A stretch of 64,000 nt of DNA from Rhodoferax sp. OV413 (GCA_945861785.1 CAMAWD010000028.1:1-64000), one strand, 5' to 3'. Counted from the stretch's first letter, positions 1-8,988 are shown. Numbers and translations: made by a program. The notes: generated by a model from the sequence alone, not told the origin.

Positions 1-369
1 CCGGACGTAATGGGTGTCGCTCCAATTGGGTTTGCCCCGTTCGAGCCAGTCGTTTGCCGCAGCTTCCAAGGTGTCGCCGCTGCCCACCGTCGCCTTGAGC
101 TTTTCAACCTGCCGAGCTTGCAGTGGGTCGATGCCCTGTGACTTTTGCAGCTTTGCCGCATCACGGGCCTTTCGAGCCGCAGTCAGGGTTACGGCTGGAT
201 AGCCACCTAGTGACATGCGACCTTCTTTGCCGTCGGCGTACGTTTTCCAGAACCAACGTTTGGAACCTGCCGGACTTACCTCCAAATACAGCCCCCCGGC
301 ATCGGCAAACCGTTTGCGGTTCTTGTCCGCTGGGCATATCGCGTTACGACCTTGGGCATCAGTCAACAT
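1..369 (-). CDS. Tyrosine-type site-specific integrase, N-terminal part (runs off the left edge)
   Basis: Reading leftward from an ATG at 369, the frame stays open to base 1 (123 codons), so the gene is cut by the window edge. The protein begins MLTDAQGRNAICPADKN and continues with GGLYLEVSPAGSKRWFWKTY and MSLGGYPAVTLTAARKAR. These are the hallmarks of the N-terminal arm-DNA-binding domain (DUF4102) of P4/CP4-57-type integrases. The start of the core-binding domain (LEAAANDWLERGKPNWSDT) is visible; the catalytic Arg-His-Arg-Tyr region lies outside. A GGAG ribosome site sits 7 bases before the ATG. The gene points away from a tRNA-Thr about 190 bases upstream, the usual geometry for an island or prophage inserted at a tRNA 3' end. 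Function is confident; whether the gene is intact is unknown. Confidence 0.88.
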   Translation of the reverse strand, partial: MLTDAQGRNAICPADKNRKRFADAGGLYLEVSPAGSKRWFWKTYADGKEGRMSLGGYPAVTLTAARKARDAAKLQKSQGIDPLQARQVEKLKATVGSGDTLEAAANDWLERGKPNWSDTHYVR

Positions 370-386
370 GGGGTTTCTCCAGTGGA

Positions 387-449
387 ACCGGGGAACAACC
401 GGCAAAAACTCTGTTCCCCGGTACTTTGTTCCCCGGTATGTTCCCCGGT
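387..449. repeat. Four copies of a 10-bp repeat (GTTCCCCGGT) upstream of the integrase
   Basis: The decamer GTTCCCCGGT occurs directly at 413-422, 428-437 and 440-449, and as its reverse complement ACCGGGGAAC at 387-396. It lies between the integrase start and the tRNA. Iterated decamers here could be integrase arm sites or binding sites for an excisionase or repressor; that role is inference from position only. Confidence 0.75.
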
Positions 450-513
450 TTGGGTTTGGCTGTCAATGGCCCCCATTAGCGCCCGTTGCAGGGTAAGTTA
501 TTGATTAACAATG

Positions 514-550
514 AAAAAAGGCCCCTAAGTGGTTGTCCTTAGAGGCCTTT
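514..550 (-). terminator. Rho-independent terminator downstream of tRNA-Thr
   Basis: Read on the minus strand, AAAGGCCTCTAAG and CTTAGGGGCCTTT form a long stem with a short loop, followed by a run of T. It lies about 12 bases past the tRNA 3' end. The A/T-rich flank beyond it, toward the integrase, may mark the start of the inserted element. Confidence 0.75.
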
Positions 551-561
551 AAATGATGAAA

Positions 562-637
562 TGGTGCCGATTGTCGGAATCGAACTGACGACCTACCGCT
601 TACAAGGCGGTTGCTCTACCAACTGAGCTAAATCGGC
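562..637 (-). tRNA. tRNA-Thr (anticodon UGU)
   Basis: The minus strand folds as a complete 76-base cloverleaf with encoded CCA. The acceptor stem is GCCGATT/AATCGGC, the D arm contains GCTCAGTTGGTAGAGC, the anticodon stem ACCGC/GCGGT encloses the loop CTTGTAA (anticodon TGT), and the T arm is GTCAG-TTCGATT-CCGAC. It reads ACA codons. Its 3' end faces the integrase gene, so it is the likely integration target. Confidence 0.96.
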
Positions 638-704
638 TTCAGATGATTTTACAGGAGGCACCGAGCCAACTACCTGTCACCCAGGCAATGGCCGATACCA
701 ACGG

Positions 705-1217
705 CTACTTGACACGGGTGAGTGTTGGTTTCGGTCGGTTGCCTGGCGGCGGTTCGGGTGTCTCTGCGTCACTGTGCGATGGCGAGGCCGAAACAAGTGG
801 AACCAGCTTGACTTCCTGATCACCCGCACGGGTGCCGTCGGCTTGTGACGGGGCCCTGGACGCTGCAGGGTTCAACGATTTGCCAGCGCCGTGCACCACC
901 TGGGGAAAAGCCATGCCCTGCCCGTTTTCGCGGGCGTAGATGGCAATGACGCGCTCCACAGGCACCATGATCTCGCGGGCCGTCCCGGCAAATCGGGCGC
1001 TGAACTCTATGAAGGCGTTGCCGAGCTTGAGCGAACTGGTGGCGTCGAAGCTGATGTTCAGCACAATCTCACCATCCTTCACGTACTCGCGGGGAACCTG
1101 CACGGTGTCGTCCACTTGCACGGCGACGTAAGGCGTCAAGCCGTTGTCGGTGCACCACTCGTACAAGGCCCGGATCAGGTAGGGCCGGGTGGAGGTGGCT
1201 TCTTGGGTTTCAGTCAT
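705..1217 (-). CDS. sspB: ClpXP protease specificity-enhancing factor SspB
   Basis: A 170-residue protein. SspB is a dimeric adaptor that binds [10 protein letters not shown] peptides and hands them to ClpXP. The first 110 residues form the substrate-binding fold (RPYLIRALYEWCTDNGLTPY near the start, then EIVLNISFDATSSLKLGN and FSARFAGTAREIMVPV). The remaining 60 residues are a low-complexity Ala/Pro/Ser-rich linker, which in known SspB proteins ends in a short ClpX-binding tail; here the tail ends PKPTLTRVK. The gene lies 17 bases downstream of sspA in the usual sspA-sspB order. The ATG at 1217 is at the conserved N-terminus. Confidence 0.93.
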   Translation of the reverse strand: MTETQEATSTRPYLIRALYEWCTDNGLTPYVAVQVDDTVQVPREYVKDGEIVLNISFDATSSLKLGNAFIEFSARFAGTAREIMVPVERVIAIYARENGQGMAFPQVVHGAGKSLNPAASRAPSQADGTRAGDQEVKLVPLVSASPSHSDAETPEPPPGNRPKPTLTRVK

Positions 1218-1234
1218 CGGCGCACCACCGCAAC

Positions 1235-1846
1235 CTACTTGCGCATGACTTTCTCGGACGGTGTCAGCGCCTCGATATAGGCGGGCCGCGAAAAGATGCG
1301 TTCCGCGTACTTGAGCAGCGGGGCCGCATTCTTGCTCAGGTCGATGCCGTAGTAGTCAAGGCGCCACAGCAGCGGCGCAATGGCCACGTCGAGCATCGAG
1401 AAACCGTCGCCCAGCATGTACTTGTTCTTGAGGAAAATTGGGGCGAGTTGCGTCAGGCGATCCCGGACGTGGGCGCGCGATTTTTCGAGCAGTTTTTCGT
1501 TGCTCTTGGCGGCGCGCGACTCGAGCGTCGACACATGGACAAACAACTCCTTCTCGAAGTTCAGCAGGAAAAGGCGCACGCGGGCGCGGTCCACCGGGTC
1601 ACCGGGCATGAGCTGCGGGTGGGGGAAACGCTCGTCGATGTACTCGTTGATGATGTTGGACTCGTACAGGATCAGGTCGCGCTCGACCAGAATCGGCACC
1701 TGCCCGTAGGGGTTCATGACGCTGATGTCTTCGGGCTTGTTGTAGAGGTCGACGTCACGGATTTCAAAATCCATGCCCTTCTCGAACAGGACAAATCGGC
1801 AACGATGGGAAAAGGGGCAGGTAGTTCCTGAATACAACACCATCAT
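1235..1846 (-). CDS. sspA: Stringent starvation protein A (GST-fold RNA polymerase-associated protein)
   Basis: A 203-residue protein with an N-terminal thioredoxin-like GST domain (MMVLYSGTTCPFSHRCRFVL, then NPYGQVPILVERDLILYES) and an all-helical C-terminal domain. In other proteobacteria SspA binds RNA polymerase and affects acid and starvation responses; it is not an active glutathione transferase. AGGAG stands 9 bases before the ATG. It is first of the sspA-sspB pair. A strong terminator ends only about 15 bases upstream of the start codon, so transcription must come either from read-through of the petABC transcript or from a promoter overlapping that hairpin. Confidence 0.94.
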   Translation of the reverse strand: MMVLYSGTTCPFSHRCRFVLFEKGMDFEIRDVDLYNKPEDISVMNPYGQVPILVERDLILYESNIINEYIDERFPHPQLMPGDPVDRARVRLFLLNFEKELFVHVSTLESRAAKSNEKLLEKSRAHVRDRLTQLAPIFLKNKYMLGDGFSMLDVAIAPLLWRLDYYGIDLSKNAAPLLKYAERIFSRPAYIEALTPSEKVMRK

Positions 1847-1860
1847 GGCGGGGGCTCCTA

Positions 1861-1902
1861 AAAATCAAAAAGAGTGGGTCGCACTTTGGCAATCCCACTC
1901 TG
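1861..1902 (-). terminator. Terminator between petC and sspA
   Basis: On the minus strand AGAGTGGG (1901-1894 side) pairs with CCCACTCT, closing a 15-base loop, followed by TTTTTGATTTTT. A second, smaller inverted repeat (CCCGG/CCGGG, 1912-1929) lies just before it. Together they look like the end of the bc1 transcript, yet they sit directly upstream of sspA on the same strand. Confidence 0.8.
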
Positions 1903-1947
1903 ACACGCAAACCCGGCATCACAACCGGGCTTGAACTGCAAACGAGG

Positions 1948-2724
1948 CTACTTGATGTCTTTCCAGTACGCCGCGTTCAAGCGCCAGGTGAAGACCGTCA
2001 GCACGGACAGGAACAACAACACGCCCACGCCAATACGGGTGCGTGTGTTCTGGGCGGGTTCGCCCATCCACTGGAGGAAACTGACGAGGTCGCCCACGGC
2101 TTCATCGTACTGGAGCGGCGTCATGGTGCCGGGCGTCAGCTGCTCCCAACCCTTGAATATCTTGACCGGGTGGCCGTGCTCTTCTTTGGTCTCGTAAACC
2201 GGCTGCCGGCTGCCTTGCAACTGCCACAACACATGGGGCATACCTACATTGGGAAATGCCAGGTTGTTCCAACCCGTTCCCTTGGTGTCGTCCGGGTAAT
2301 AGGTGCGCAGGTAGGTGTACAGGTAGTCGGCGCCGGTGCCTTGGCCTGCCGCCGAGCGGGAGCGGGAAATCACAGTCAGATCAGGCGGATTACCGCCAAA
2401 CCACTCTTTCGCTTCGCGGGGGTTGATCGTGGAAACCATCGTATCGCCCACTTTTGCGGTGGTGAAGAGCAGGTTTTCCTTGATCTGCTGTTCGGTCAGG
2501 CCAATGTCCTGAAGTCGGTTGTAACGCATGAACGCTGCGGAATGGCAGTTCAGGCAGTAATTGACGAACAGCTTCGCACCGTTTTGCAGCGCCGCCAGGT
2601 CGTTGGTCTTGTTGGGGGCCTTGTCCCAGGTGATACCACCACCTGCAGCATGGGCACCGACCATCAGTGCCCAGGTGGCCACCAGACCCCACACCAACCT
2701 TGCAGAAAAACCGGATATTTTCAT
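1948..2724 (-). CDS. petC: Ubiquinol-cytochrome c reductase, cytochrome c1 subunit
   Basis: A 258-residue precursor. Cytochrome c1 takes electrons from the Rieske centre and passes them to soluble cytochrome c in the periplasm. A signal peptide (MKISGFSARLVWGLVATWAL, ending AHA) is followed by the haem-attachment motif CLNCH near residue 53 and the downstream RYNRLQDIGLTEQQI stretch. The C-terminus has one transmembrane anchor (IGVGVLLFLSVLTVFTW). An upstream in-frame extension exists but overlaps petB and lacks a signal peptide, so the ATG at 2724 is the better start. It is third in petA-petB-petC, 16 bases after petB. Confidence 0.95.
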   Translation of the reverse strand: MKISGFSARLVWGLVATWALMVGAHAAGGGITWDKAPNKTNDLAALQNGAKLFVNYCLNCHSAAFMRYNRLQDIGLTEQQIKENLLFTTAKVGDTMVSTINPREAKEWFGGNPPDLTVISRSRSAAGQGTGADYLYTYLRTYYPDDTKGTGWNNLAFPNVGMPHVLWQLQGSRQPVYETKEEHGHPVKIFKGWEQLTPGTMTPLQYDEAVGDLVSFLQWMGEPAQNTRTRIGVGVLLFLSVLTVFTWRLNAAYWKDIK

Positions 2725-2740
2725 TGTTATTGCCTCGTGC

Positions 2741-4141
2741 TCAATGCGCTGCGAAGGTGACACGCTCGGGGACGGGTTTGGGCTCACCCAACTTGCTCCA
2801 CCAAGGCATCAGCAGGAAGAAACCGAAATAGAACAAAGTACCCACCTGCGAAACGCGCTCGCCTATCGCCGAAGGCGGTTGCACGCCCAGATAAGCCAGC
2901 ACGACAAAATTGACGACGAACACACCGTACATGTACTTGTGCCAGCCCGGGCGGTACCGGATGGACTTGACCGGTGAATAATCCAGCCAAGGCAGGAAGA
3001 ACAGGATGATCACCGCGCCGCCCATCACCACCACGCCCCAGAACTTGGCATCGATGGCCAGCATCATGGCGACCACGGCGGCCGCAACAAGCAGGACCAC
3101 AGGCTTGAGGAACCCGGGCATCTTGAGTTTGGCCACGGCAACCAGGGCACCGAGCACCACGCACGCCATCAACACGTACATCATTTCACTGGTGATGGCA
3201 CGCAACATCGAGTAGTAAGGCGTGAAATACCAGACCGGCGCAATGTGCAACGGCGTCTTGAGCGGGTCGGCCGGGATAAAGTTGTTGTATTCGAGGAAAT
3301 AGCCGCCAAACTCCGGCGCAAAGAACACAATGGCCGAGAACACCATCAGGAACATGCTGACGGCAAAGATGTCGTGTACCGTGTAATAGGGATGGAAGGG
3401 AATGCCGTCCAGTGGGTGGCCGTCCTTGCCCTTGGTAGCCTTGATCTCGATACCGTCCGGGTTGTTGGAACCCACTTCATGCAGCGCAATGATGTGCGCC
3501 GCCACCAGACCCAGCAAAACCAGTGGCACAGCGATCACGTGGAAGGCGAAGAAACGGTTCAGCGTCGCATCGCCAACCACATAGTCACCGCGAATGAGCA
3601 GCGCCAGATCAGGGCCGATGAATGGCACAGCGGCAAACAGGTTGACGATCACCTGGGCGCCCCAATAACTCATCTGGCCCCAGGGCAACAGATAACCCAT
3701 GAAGGCCTCGGCCATAAGGCACAGGAAGATCGCGCAGCCAAACAGCCAGACCAGCTCGCGCGGCTTGCGGTAGCTGCCATAAATCAGGCCGCGAAACATG
3801 TGCAGGTAGACCACCACGAAAAACGCAGACGCGCCGGTGGAATGCATGTAGCGCACCAGCCAGCCCCAGGGAACGTCACGCATGATGTACTCGACCGAGC
3901 CGAAGGCCAGTGCGGCATCGGGCTTGTAGTGCATCACCAGGAAGATACCGGTCACGATCTGGATCACCAGCACCAGGGTCGCCAGCCCGCCGAAGATGTA
4001 GAAGAAATTGAAGTTCTTGGGCGCGTAGTACTGGCCCAGATGATCGTTGTAAAGCTTGCTCAGCGGAAAGCGGTTGTCGACCCAGTTCAGGAGTTTCTGG
4101 GCCGCTGGGGCATTGGGGGAAATTTCTTTCATCTCAGCCAT
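2741..4141 (-). CDS. petB: Ubiquinol-cytochrome c reductase, cytochrome b subunit
   Basis: A 466-residue integral membrane protein carrying both b haems and the Qo and Qi quinone sites of complex III. Visible hallmarks are RYMHSTGASAFFVVVYLHMF, the GYLLPWGQMSYWGA segment, HVIAVPLVLLGLVAAHIIALH with the paired haem histidines, and the Qo-site PEW-type motif represented by FFAPEFGGYF. There are eight to nine hydrophobic spans. An 18-residue upstream extension is possible, but the ATG at 4141 has GGAG 7 bases upstream and matches the family N-terminus. It follows petA by 31 bases. Confidence 0.96.
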   Translation of the reverse strand: MAEMKEISPNAPAAQKLLNWVDNRFPLSKLYNDHLGQYYAPKNFNFFYIFGGLATLVLVIQIVTGIFLVMHYKPDAALAFGSVEYIMRDVPWGWLVRYMHSTGASAFFVVVYLHMFRGLIYGSYRKPRELVWLFGCAIFLCLMAEAFMGYLLPWGQMSYWGAQVIVNLFAAVPFIGPDLALLIRGDYVVGDATLNRFFAFHVIAVPLVLLGLVAAHIIALHEVGSNNPDGIEIKATKGKDGHPLDGIPFHPYYTVHDIFAVSMFLMVFSAIVFFAPEFGGYFLEYNNFIPADPLKTPLHIAPVWYFTPYYSMLRAITSEMMYVLMACVVLGALVAVAKLKMPGFLKPVVLLVAAAVVAMMLAIDAKFWGVVVMGGAVIILFFLPWLDYSPVKSIRYRPGWHKYMYGVFVVNFVVLAYLGVQPPSAIGERVSQVGTLFYFGFFLLMPWWSKLGEPKPVPERVTFAAH

Positions 4142-4172
4142 GATGTGCTCCGGTGCTGCGTGTCGCCATGGT

Positions 4173-4772
4173 TCAGGCTTTCTTGTCTTCGCCAATCAGC
4201 AAGCGGCTGTCGGACAGGTACATGTGGGGCGGGACTTCAAGGTTGTCGGGCGCGGGCTTGTTCTTGTAGACGCGGCCAGCCAGGTCGAAAGTAGATCCGT
4301 GGCAGGGGCAGAAGAAACCGCCTTGCCAGTCGTCCGGCAATGAAGGCTGCGGACCACTCTGAAACTTGTCGGAGGGCGAACAGCCCAAGTGGGTGCATAT
4401 GCCCACCACCACCAGATATTCCGGTTTGATGGAGCGTGCTTCGTTGAGGGCGTACCCGGGCGTTATTTCACCAGGTTTGCGCAGCGATTTGGGATCGGCG
4501 AGTTGCGGGTCGAGCGCCTTGAGCGCTGTCAGTTGCTCGGGGGTGCGGCGAACAATCCAGACCGGCTTGCCACGCCACTCGACCGTCATTTTTTCACCTG
4601 GCCGCAGGGCCGAGACGTCGGCTTCGACCGCTGCCCCAGCCGCTTTGGCTTTTTCGGAGGGCTGAAAACTGCTGACAAAAGGAACGGCTGTGAACGCGCC
4701 GCCCACCACGCCAGCACAACTGGACGCGATAAGCCACGTCCGTTTACTGCTGTCGACTTGGGTGTCACTCAT
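4173..4772 (-). CDS. petA: Ubiquinol-cytochrome c reductase, Rieske [2Fe-2S] subunit
   Basis: A 199-residue protein with an N-terminal membrane anchor (SSKRTWLIASSCAGVVGGAF) that also resembles a Tat signal, although only one Arg is present in SKRTW. The two cluster-binding boxes are CTHLGC and CPCHGS, supplying two Cys and two His. The family usually depends on Tat export, and tatABC lies 5 kb away. The start at 4772 has GAGG about 6 bases upstream; the longer open frame continues into the divergent mscL and is not real. It heads the bc1 operon; a TACAAT box lies 43 bases upstream. Confidence 0.95.
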   Translation of the reverse strand: MSDTQVDSSKRTWLIASSCAGVVGGAFTAVPFVSSFQPSEKAKAAGAAVEADVSALRPGEKMTVEWRGKPVWIVRRTPEQLTALKALDPQLADPKSLRKPGEITPGYALNEARSIKPEYLVVVGICTHLGCSPSDKFQSGPQPSLPDDWQGGFFCPCHGSTFDLAGRVYKNKPAPDNLEVPPHMYLSDSRLLIGEDKKA

Positions 4773-4814
4773 GGGAATCCTCAATGAAAACATCACTATC
4801 TGGCTTAGCTTTGG

Positions 4815-4820
4815 ATTGTA
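4815..4820 (-). promoter_or_regulatory. Putative -10 box for petABC
   Basis: TACAAT on the minus strand, in the AGCTACAATCC context common before housekeeping genes in this group. No convincing -35 hexamer is seen at 16-18 bases, so the call rests on the -10 alone. Confidence 0.4.
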
Positions 4821-4956
4821 GCTGACGGCATCCGGGCGTTCGGGCAAAAAGCCGCCGGCAGATTCTTTGCGATCGCGCACGCCAAAGTTCCGGATAATCC
4901 CGCCAGATCTTCTATTTCGGGGGTCGGAACAACCAAAAATCGATGGAGATGTGGTT

Positions 4957-5391
4957 ATGAGCATGATGTCGGAATTCAAGGAGTTTGCCGTCAAAGGCAA
5001 CGTGATGGACTTGGCAATCGGTGTGATCATCGGTGGGGCATTCGGCAAGATCGTCGACTCGGCAGTCAACGATCTCATCATGCCCATCGTGGGCGCGGTG
5101 ATCGGTAGCCTGGACTTCTCCAACCTGTTCGTGGTGCTGGGCAAAGTGCCCGCAGGGACCGCCATGGCTTTGGCAGACCTGAAGAAGGCCGGTGTGCCTG
5201 TGTTTGCCTATGGCAGCTTCATCACGATCGCAGTCAACTTCATCATCCTCGCGTTCATCATCTTCATGATGATCAAGCAGATGAACCGCCTCAAGCGGGA
5301 AATTCCGGCGCCGGCGCCTGCGCCTGCGCCTGCAGTGACGCCTGAAGACATCCTGCTGCTGCGGCAGATCCGCGACAGCTTGCGGAAGTAA
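4957..5391 (+). CDS. mscL: Large-conductance mechanosensitive channel
   Basis: A 144-residue inner-membrane protein forming a homopentameric pore that opens on membrane tension to release solutes during hypo-osmotic shock. It matches MscL throughout: an amphipathic N-terminal helix ([20 protein letters not shown]), TM1 ([20 protein letters not shown]), a periplasmic loop, TM2 ([20 protein letters not shown]) and a charged C-terminal helix ([13 protein letters not shown]). An Ala-Pro repeat ([10 protein letters not shown]) links TM2 to that helix. The ATG at 4957 follows GGAG; an upstream extension of 30 residues is not family-like. It is transcribed alone, divergent from petA. Confidence 0.95.
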   Translation: MSMMSEFKEFAVKGNVMDLAIGVIIGGAFGKIVDSAVNDLIMPIVGAVIGSLDFSNLFVVLGKVPAGTAMALADLKKAGVPVFAYGSFITIAVNFIILAFIIFMMIKQMNRLKREIPAPAPAPAPAVTPEDILLLRQIRDSLRK

Positions 5392-5430
5392 GACTGTCCG
5401 CTACCCGGTGCTGACAGTCCCTGGAGGCGG

Positions 5431-6564
5431 TCAGTCCGGCAGCGAGTGGCGCGGTGAAAAGCCCGCCAATTGCCTGGCCATGCGGATCGCGGCCACCATG
5501 CTGGCGGCATCGGCAGTTCCCTTGCCGGCGATGTCAAAAGCGGTGCCGTGGTCGGGGCTGGTCCGTATGAATGGCAGGCCCAATGTCACATTGACTCCCT
5601 GGTCCAGTCCCAGGTATTTCACCGGTATCAGTCCCTGGTCGTGGTACATCGCCACCACGACATCGAACTCGCTGGCTGCAGCCTGTCGCGCTCGCGCGCG
5701 CATGAAAACGGTGTCGGGCGCGACCGGCCCATCGACACACATACCGGCCGCGCGGGCCGCTTCGATGGCAGGGCTGATGATGTCGATTTCCTCCTGGCCA
5801 AACAAGCCTCCCTCTCCCGCATGGGGATTCAGTCCTGCCACTGCGATTCGCGGTGCACGCCCGAGCATGCCGCGCAGTGCCCGGTCCGTGATCTGCAGTG
5901 TCTGAAATACGTTGTCGAAGTCGACCGCCTCGATGGCCTGGCGCAGTGACAGGTGAATGCTGACCAGCACTGTGCGAAGCTCGTCGTTGGCGAGCATCAT
6001 GCGCACTGGCAGCTCAGCCACCGTGCGGCCAGAAAACTGCGCCGCGAGCGCCTGCAGCATTTCCGTGTGCCCTGGGTAGCCTGCGTAAAGCCCACCCGCA
6101 GCCGACAACGCCAATTTGTTCAGCGGCGCAGTCACCATCGCGCCGACCTCGACCCGCAAGGCAGCTTGCGCAGCCCAGGCTACGCAGGCCCCGGCCAACG
6201 CACCGCCGCTCGCACTCACCCGCCCGAATGGCACCAAGGGCTGCGGGCGCCCGACCTGCACGACCGGGATGCACCCTGGCGGCACAGCAAATGCCTCTTC
6301 GATGTGCTCCAGCACCGCCACCGGCAGTGGCTGTTGCCCCGACCTCGCGATGCAGGCACTTGCGCGGCGCATTGTCGCGACATCGCCGGCCACAAAACAT
6401 CCGCGACACAGATGTGCTGCATCCCGGAAAGCCTTGGCAACAATTTCGGGGCCGATGCCCGCGGCGTCACCCATCGTGATGGCGACTGGTTTGTCCATGG
6501 GGTTGATTTGCATCTCTTGTGTCAGCGAACTGCGACGCCCGGCTTTCGGCGGCAACGCGGTCAT
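5431..6564 (-). CDS. pdxA: 4-hydroxythreonine-4-phosphate dehydrogenase
   Basis: PdxA oxidises 4-phosphohydroxy-L-threonine in the DXP-dependent pyridoxal phosphate pathway and is a metal-dependent dimer. The family N-terminus (DKPVAITMGDAAGIGPEIV) and the metal-binding histidine regions (GYPGHTEML; GLNPHAGEGGLFGQEE; VVAMYHDQGLIPVKYLG) are all present. The annotated ATG at 6564 overlaps the stop of the upstream gene as ATGA, suggesting translational coupling, but it adds 22 residues before the conserved core. ATGs at 6513 and 6498 would give a more usual N-terminus; neither has a clear ribosome site. Full length is 377 residues versus about 330-340 for most family members. Confidence 0.93.
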   Translation of the reverse strand: MTALPPKAGRRSSLTQEMQINPMDKPVAITMGDAAGIGPEIVAKAFRDAAHLCRGCFVAGDVATMRRASACIARSGQQPLPVAVLEHIEEAFAVPPGCIPVVQVGRPQPLVPFGRVSASGGALAGACVAWAAQAALRVEVGAMVTAPLNKLALSAAGGLYAGYPGHTEMLQALAAQFSGRTVAELPVRMMLANDELRTVLVSIHLSLRQAIEAVDFDNVFQTLQITDRALRGMLGRAPRIAVAGLNPHAGEGGLFGQEEIDIISPAIEAARAAGMCVDGPVAPDTVFMRARARQAAASEFDVVVAMYHDQGLIPVKYLGLDQGVNVTLGLPFIRTSPDHGTAFDIAGKGTADAASMVAAIRMARQLAGFSPRHSLPD

Positions 6565-7319
6565 GCAGGGTTGTCAATATCGATGAATGTATGCGCGACC
6601 GAGAGCAACTCCGCCACATGCCCGCCCAAGGCACGGACGCCATAACGCTCGCTGGCATGGTGCCCGCAGGCCACATAGGCGACGCCGGACTCCCTGGCGT
6701 AATGCGCTTGCGGCTCTGAAATTTCGCCGGTGATGAATGCGTCTGCCCCGGCCTCGATGGCGGCTTCGAAATACGACTGGGCGCCGCCGGTGCACCAGGC
6801 GATGCGGCGAATTGGACCGCGCGTGCCATCCACAACCGTGACGGGCCGCGCCAGGGCGGATGCGATCATGTTACCGAGTGCCTGGGCATCGTCAAACCCG
6901 CCGCCGTCGTGCCGCCGACCCAGAAAACCCAAGTCCTGCTCGCCAAAGCGCGCATCAGCCCGCAGCCCGAGGACCTGTCCCAATTGCGCATTGTTACCCC
7001 ACTGGGGGTGGGCATCAAGCGGCAGGTGGTAGGCAAGCAGATTGATGTTGTGTGCGAGCAGCAACGCGAGGCGCTGGCGCATCCAGCCAGTCACCCTTCC
7101 GTCCTGGCCACGCCAGAACAGGCCGTGGTGCACCAGCACGGTGTCGGCGCCAGACCGCACCGCGGCTTCGATCAAGGCCAGGCTGGCAGTCACGCCAGTA
7201 ACAATACTGCGCACTTCGATCGCGCCCTCAACCTGCAACCCGTTGGGGCCGTAGTCGCGAAACTGGTCGGGCTGGAGCAAATCGTCCAGGATAGTCAGAA
7301 GTTGATGTCGGTCGGCCAT
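6561..7319 (-). CDS. Nif3-like dinuclear metal centre protein (YbgI family)
   Basis: A 252-residue protein of the NIF3/YbgI/DUF34 family, hexameric proteins with a dinuclear metal site. Older annotation calls them GTP cyclohydrolase 1 type 2, but the cellular role is not settled. The conserved pieces are DYGPNGLQVEG, the metal-site segment VLVHHGLFW, YHLPLDAHPQWGNNAQLG, the GGAQ motif in WCTGGAQSY, and the C-terminal VACGHHASERYGVRALGGH. The ATG at 7319 is used; an 11-residue TTG extension at 7352 is possible. It ends in an ATGA overlap with pdxA and so probably shares its transcript. Confidence 0.88.
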   Translation of the reverse strand: MADRHQLLTILDDLLQPDQFRDYGPNGLQVEGAIEVRSIVTGVTASLALIEAAVRSGADTVLVHHGLFWRGQDGRVTGWMRQRLALLLAHNINLLAYHLPLDAHPQWGNNAQLGQVLGLRADARFGEQDLGFLGRRHDGGGFDDAQALGNMIASALARPVTVVDGTRGPIRRIAWCTGGAQSYFEAAIEAGADAFITGEISEPQAHYARESGVAYVACGHHASERYGVRALGGHVAELLSVAHTFIDIDNPA

Positions 7320-7352
7320 GGCTGGTGGTTGGGAGTCGGCAACGGGCGCCAA

Positions 7353-7730
7353 TCAAGGCGCGCCATCAGGTCGGGCGATTGTCGACCCATCGGGCTGCAG
7401 GCTGCTGTCGCAGCCTTTTCCGGCAGCGATCCATCGGGGGGCCAAGGCCCGCAACACCTTGGGCAGCCAGGGCAGGAGTCGGAGCAACAGTGGCGGCATG
7501 GCAGCGGCAAGTACTTCGCGTGGCTGCACCAGGGCGCCGCATTGGTAGGCCGCGGCGCTTGCGTCCCACCGCAGTGCGCTGCACGCCCCCCGCCTGCGCC
7601 GTGACAAAACCATCCCGAGCGGGCAAGGTTCCACGAGGCAACACACCCCACACCCGTTACAGGCGGCACCCCACACCGGTTTGGCGGGTGCCTGGCTTTC
7701 GACAAATATCGTCCACTGCCTGGAAGACAT
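7353..7730 (-). CDS. Small cysteine-cluster protein (CxxCxxCC type)
   Basis: A 125-residue soluble protein. Its signature is CNGCGVCCLVEPCPLG near residues 24-39, followed by single Cys residues in RRGACSALRW and YQCGAL. This pattern resembles the YkgJ/UPF0153 group of putative metal- or Fe-S-binding proteins, whose function is unknown. The C-terminal half is Leu/Pro-rich (MPPLLLRLLPWLPKVLRAL) and may lie against the membrane. The ATG at 7730 has AGAGGG 5-6 bases upstream. It lies 33 bases before the Nif3-like gene on the same strand and diverges from the protease gene. No more specific function can be supported. Confidence 0.75.
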   Translation of the reverse strand: MSSRQWTIFVESQAPAKPVWGAACNGCGVCCLVEPCPLGMVLSRRRRGACSALRWDASAAAYQCGALVQPREVLAAAMPPLLLRLLPWLPKVLRALAPRWIAAGKGCDSSLQPDGSTIARPDGAP

Positions 7731-7823
7731 AAAAATCCCTCTTGTCACACTGTAGCCTGCGTGAACCGGGTTTGGCCCTCACTTTTCGCAGGGCATCCGA
7801 AACGTCGGGCGCACCGCGCACCC

Positions 7824-7829
7824 TACAAT
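7824..7829 (+). promoter_or_regulatory. Putative -10 box placing the transcript start at the degQ-like ATG
   Basis: TACAAT ends 6 bases before the ATG at 7836, so a start 7 bases after the box would fall on the A of the start codon and give a leaderless mRNA. No clear -35 hexamer is visible. Confidence 0.4.
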
Positions 7830-7835
7830 TTGCCG

Positions 7836-8978
<1,143 letters not shown>

Positions 8979-8988
8979 AGACGGCGGA

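Noticed and set aside
4773-5165. N-terminal extension of the Rieske protein up to 5165
   Set aside because: The extension is the complement of mscL; the family N-terminus, signal anchor and ribosome site all point to 4772.
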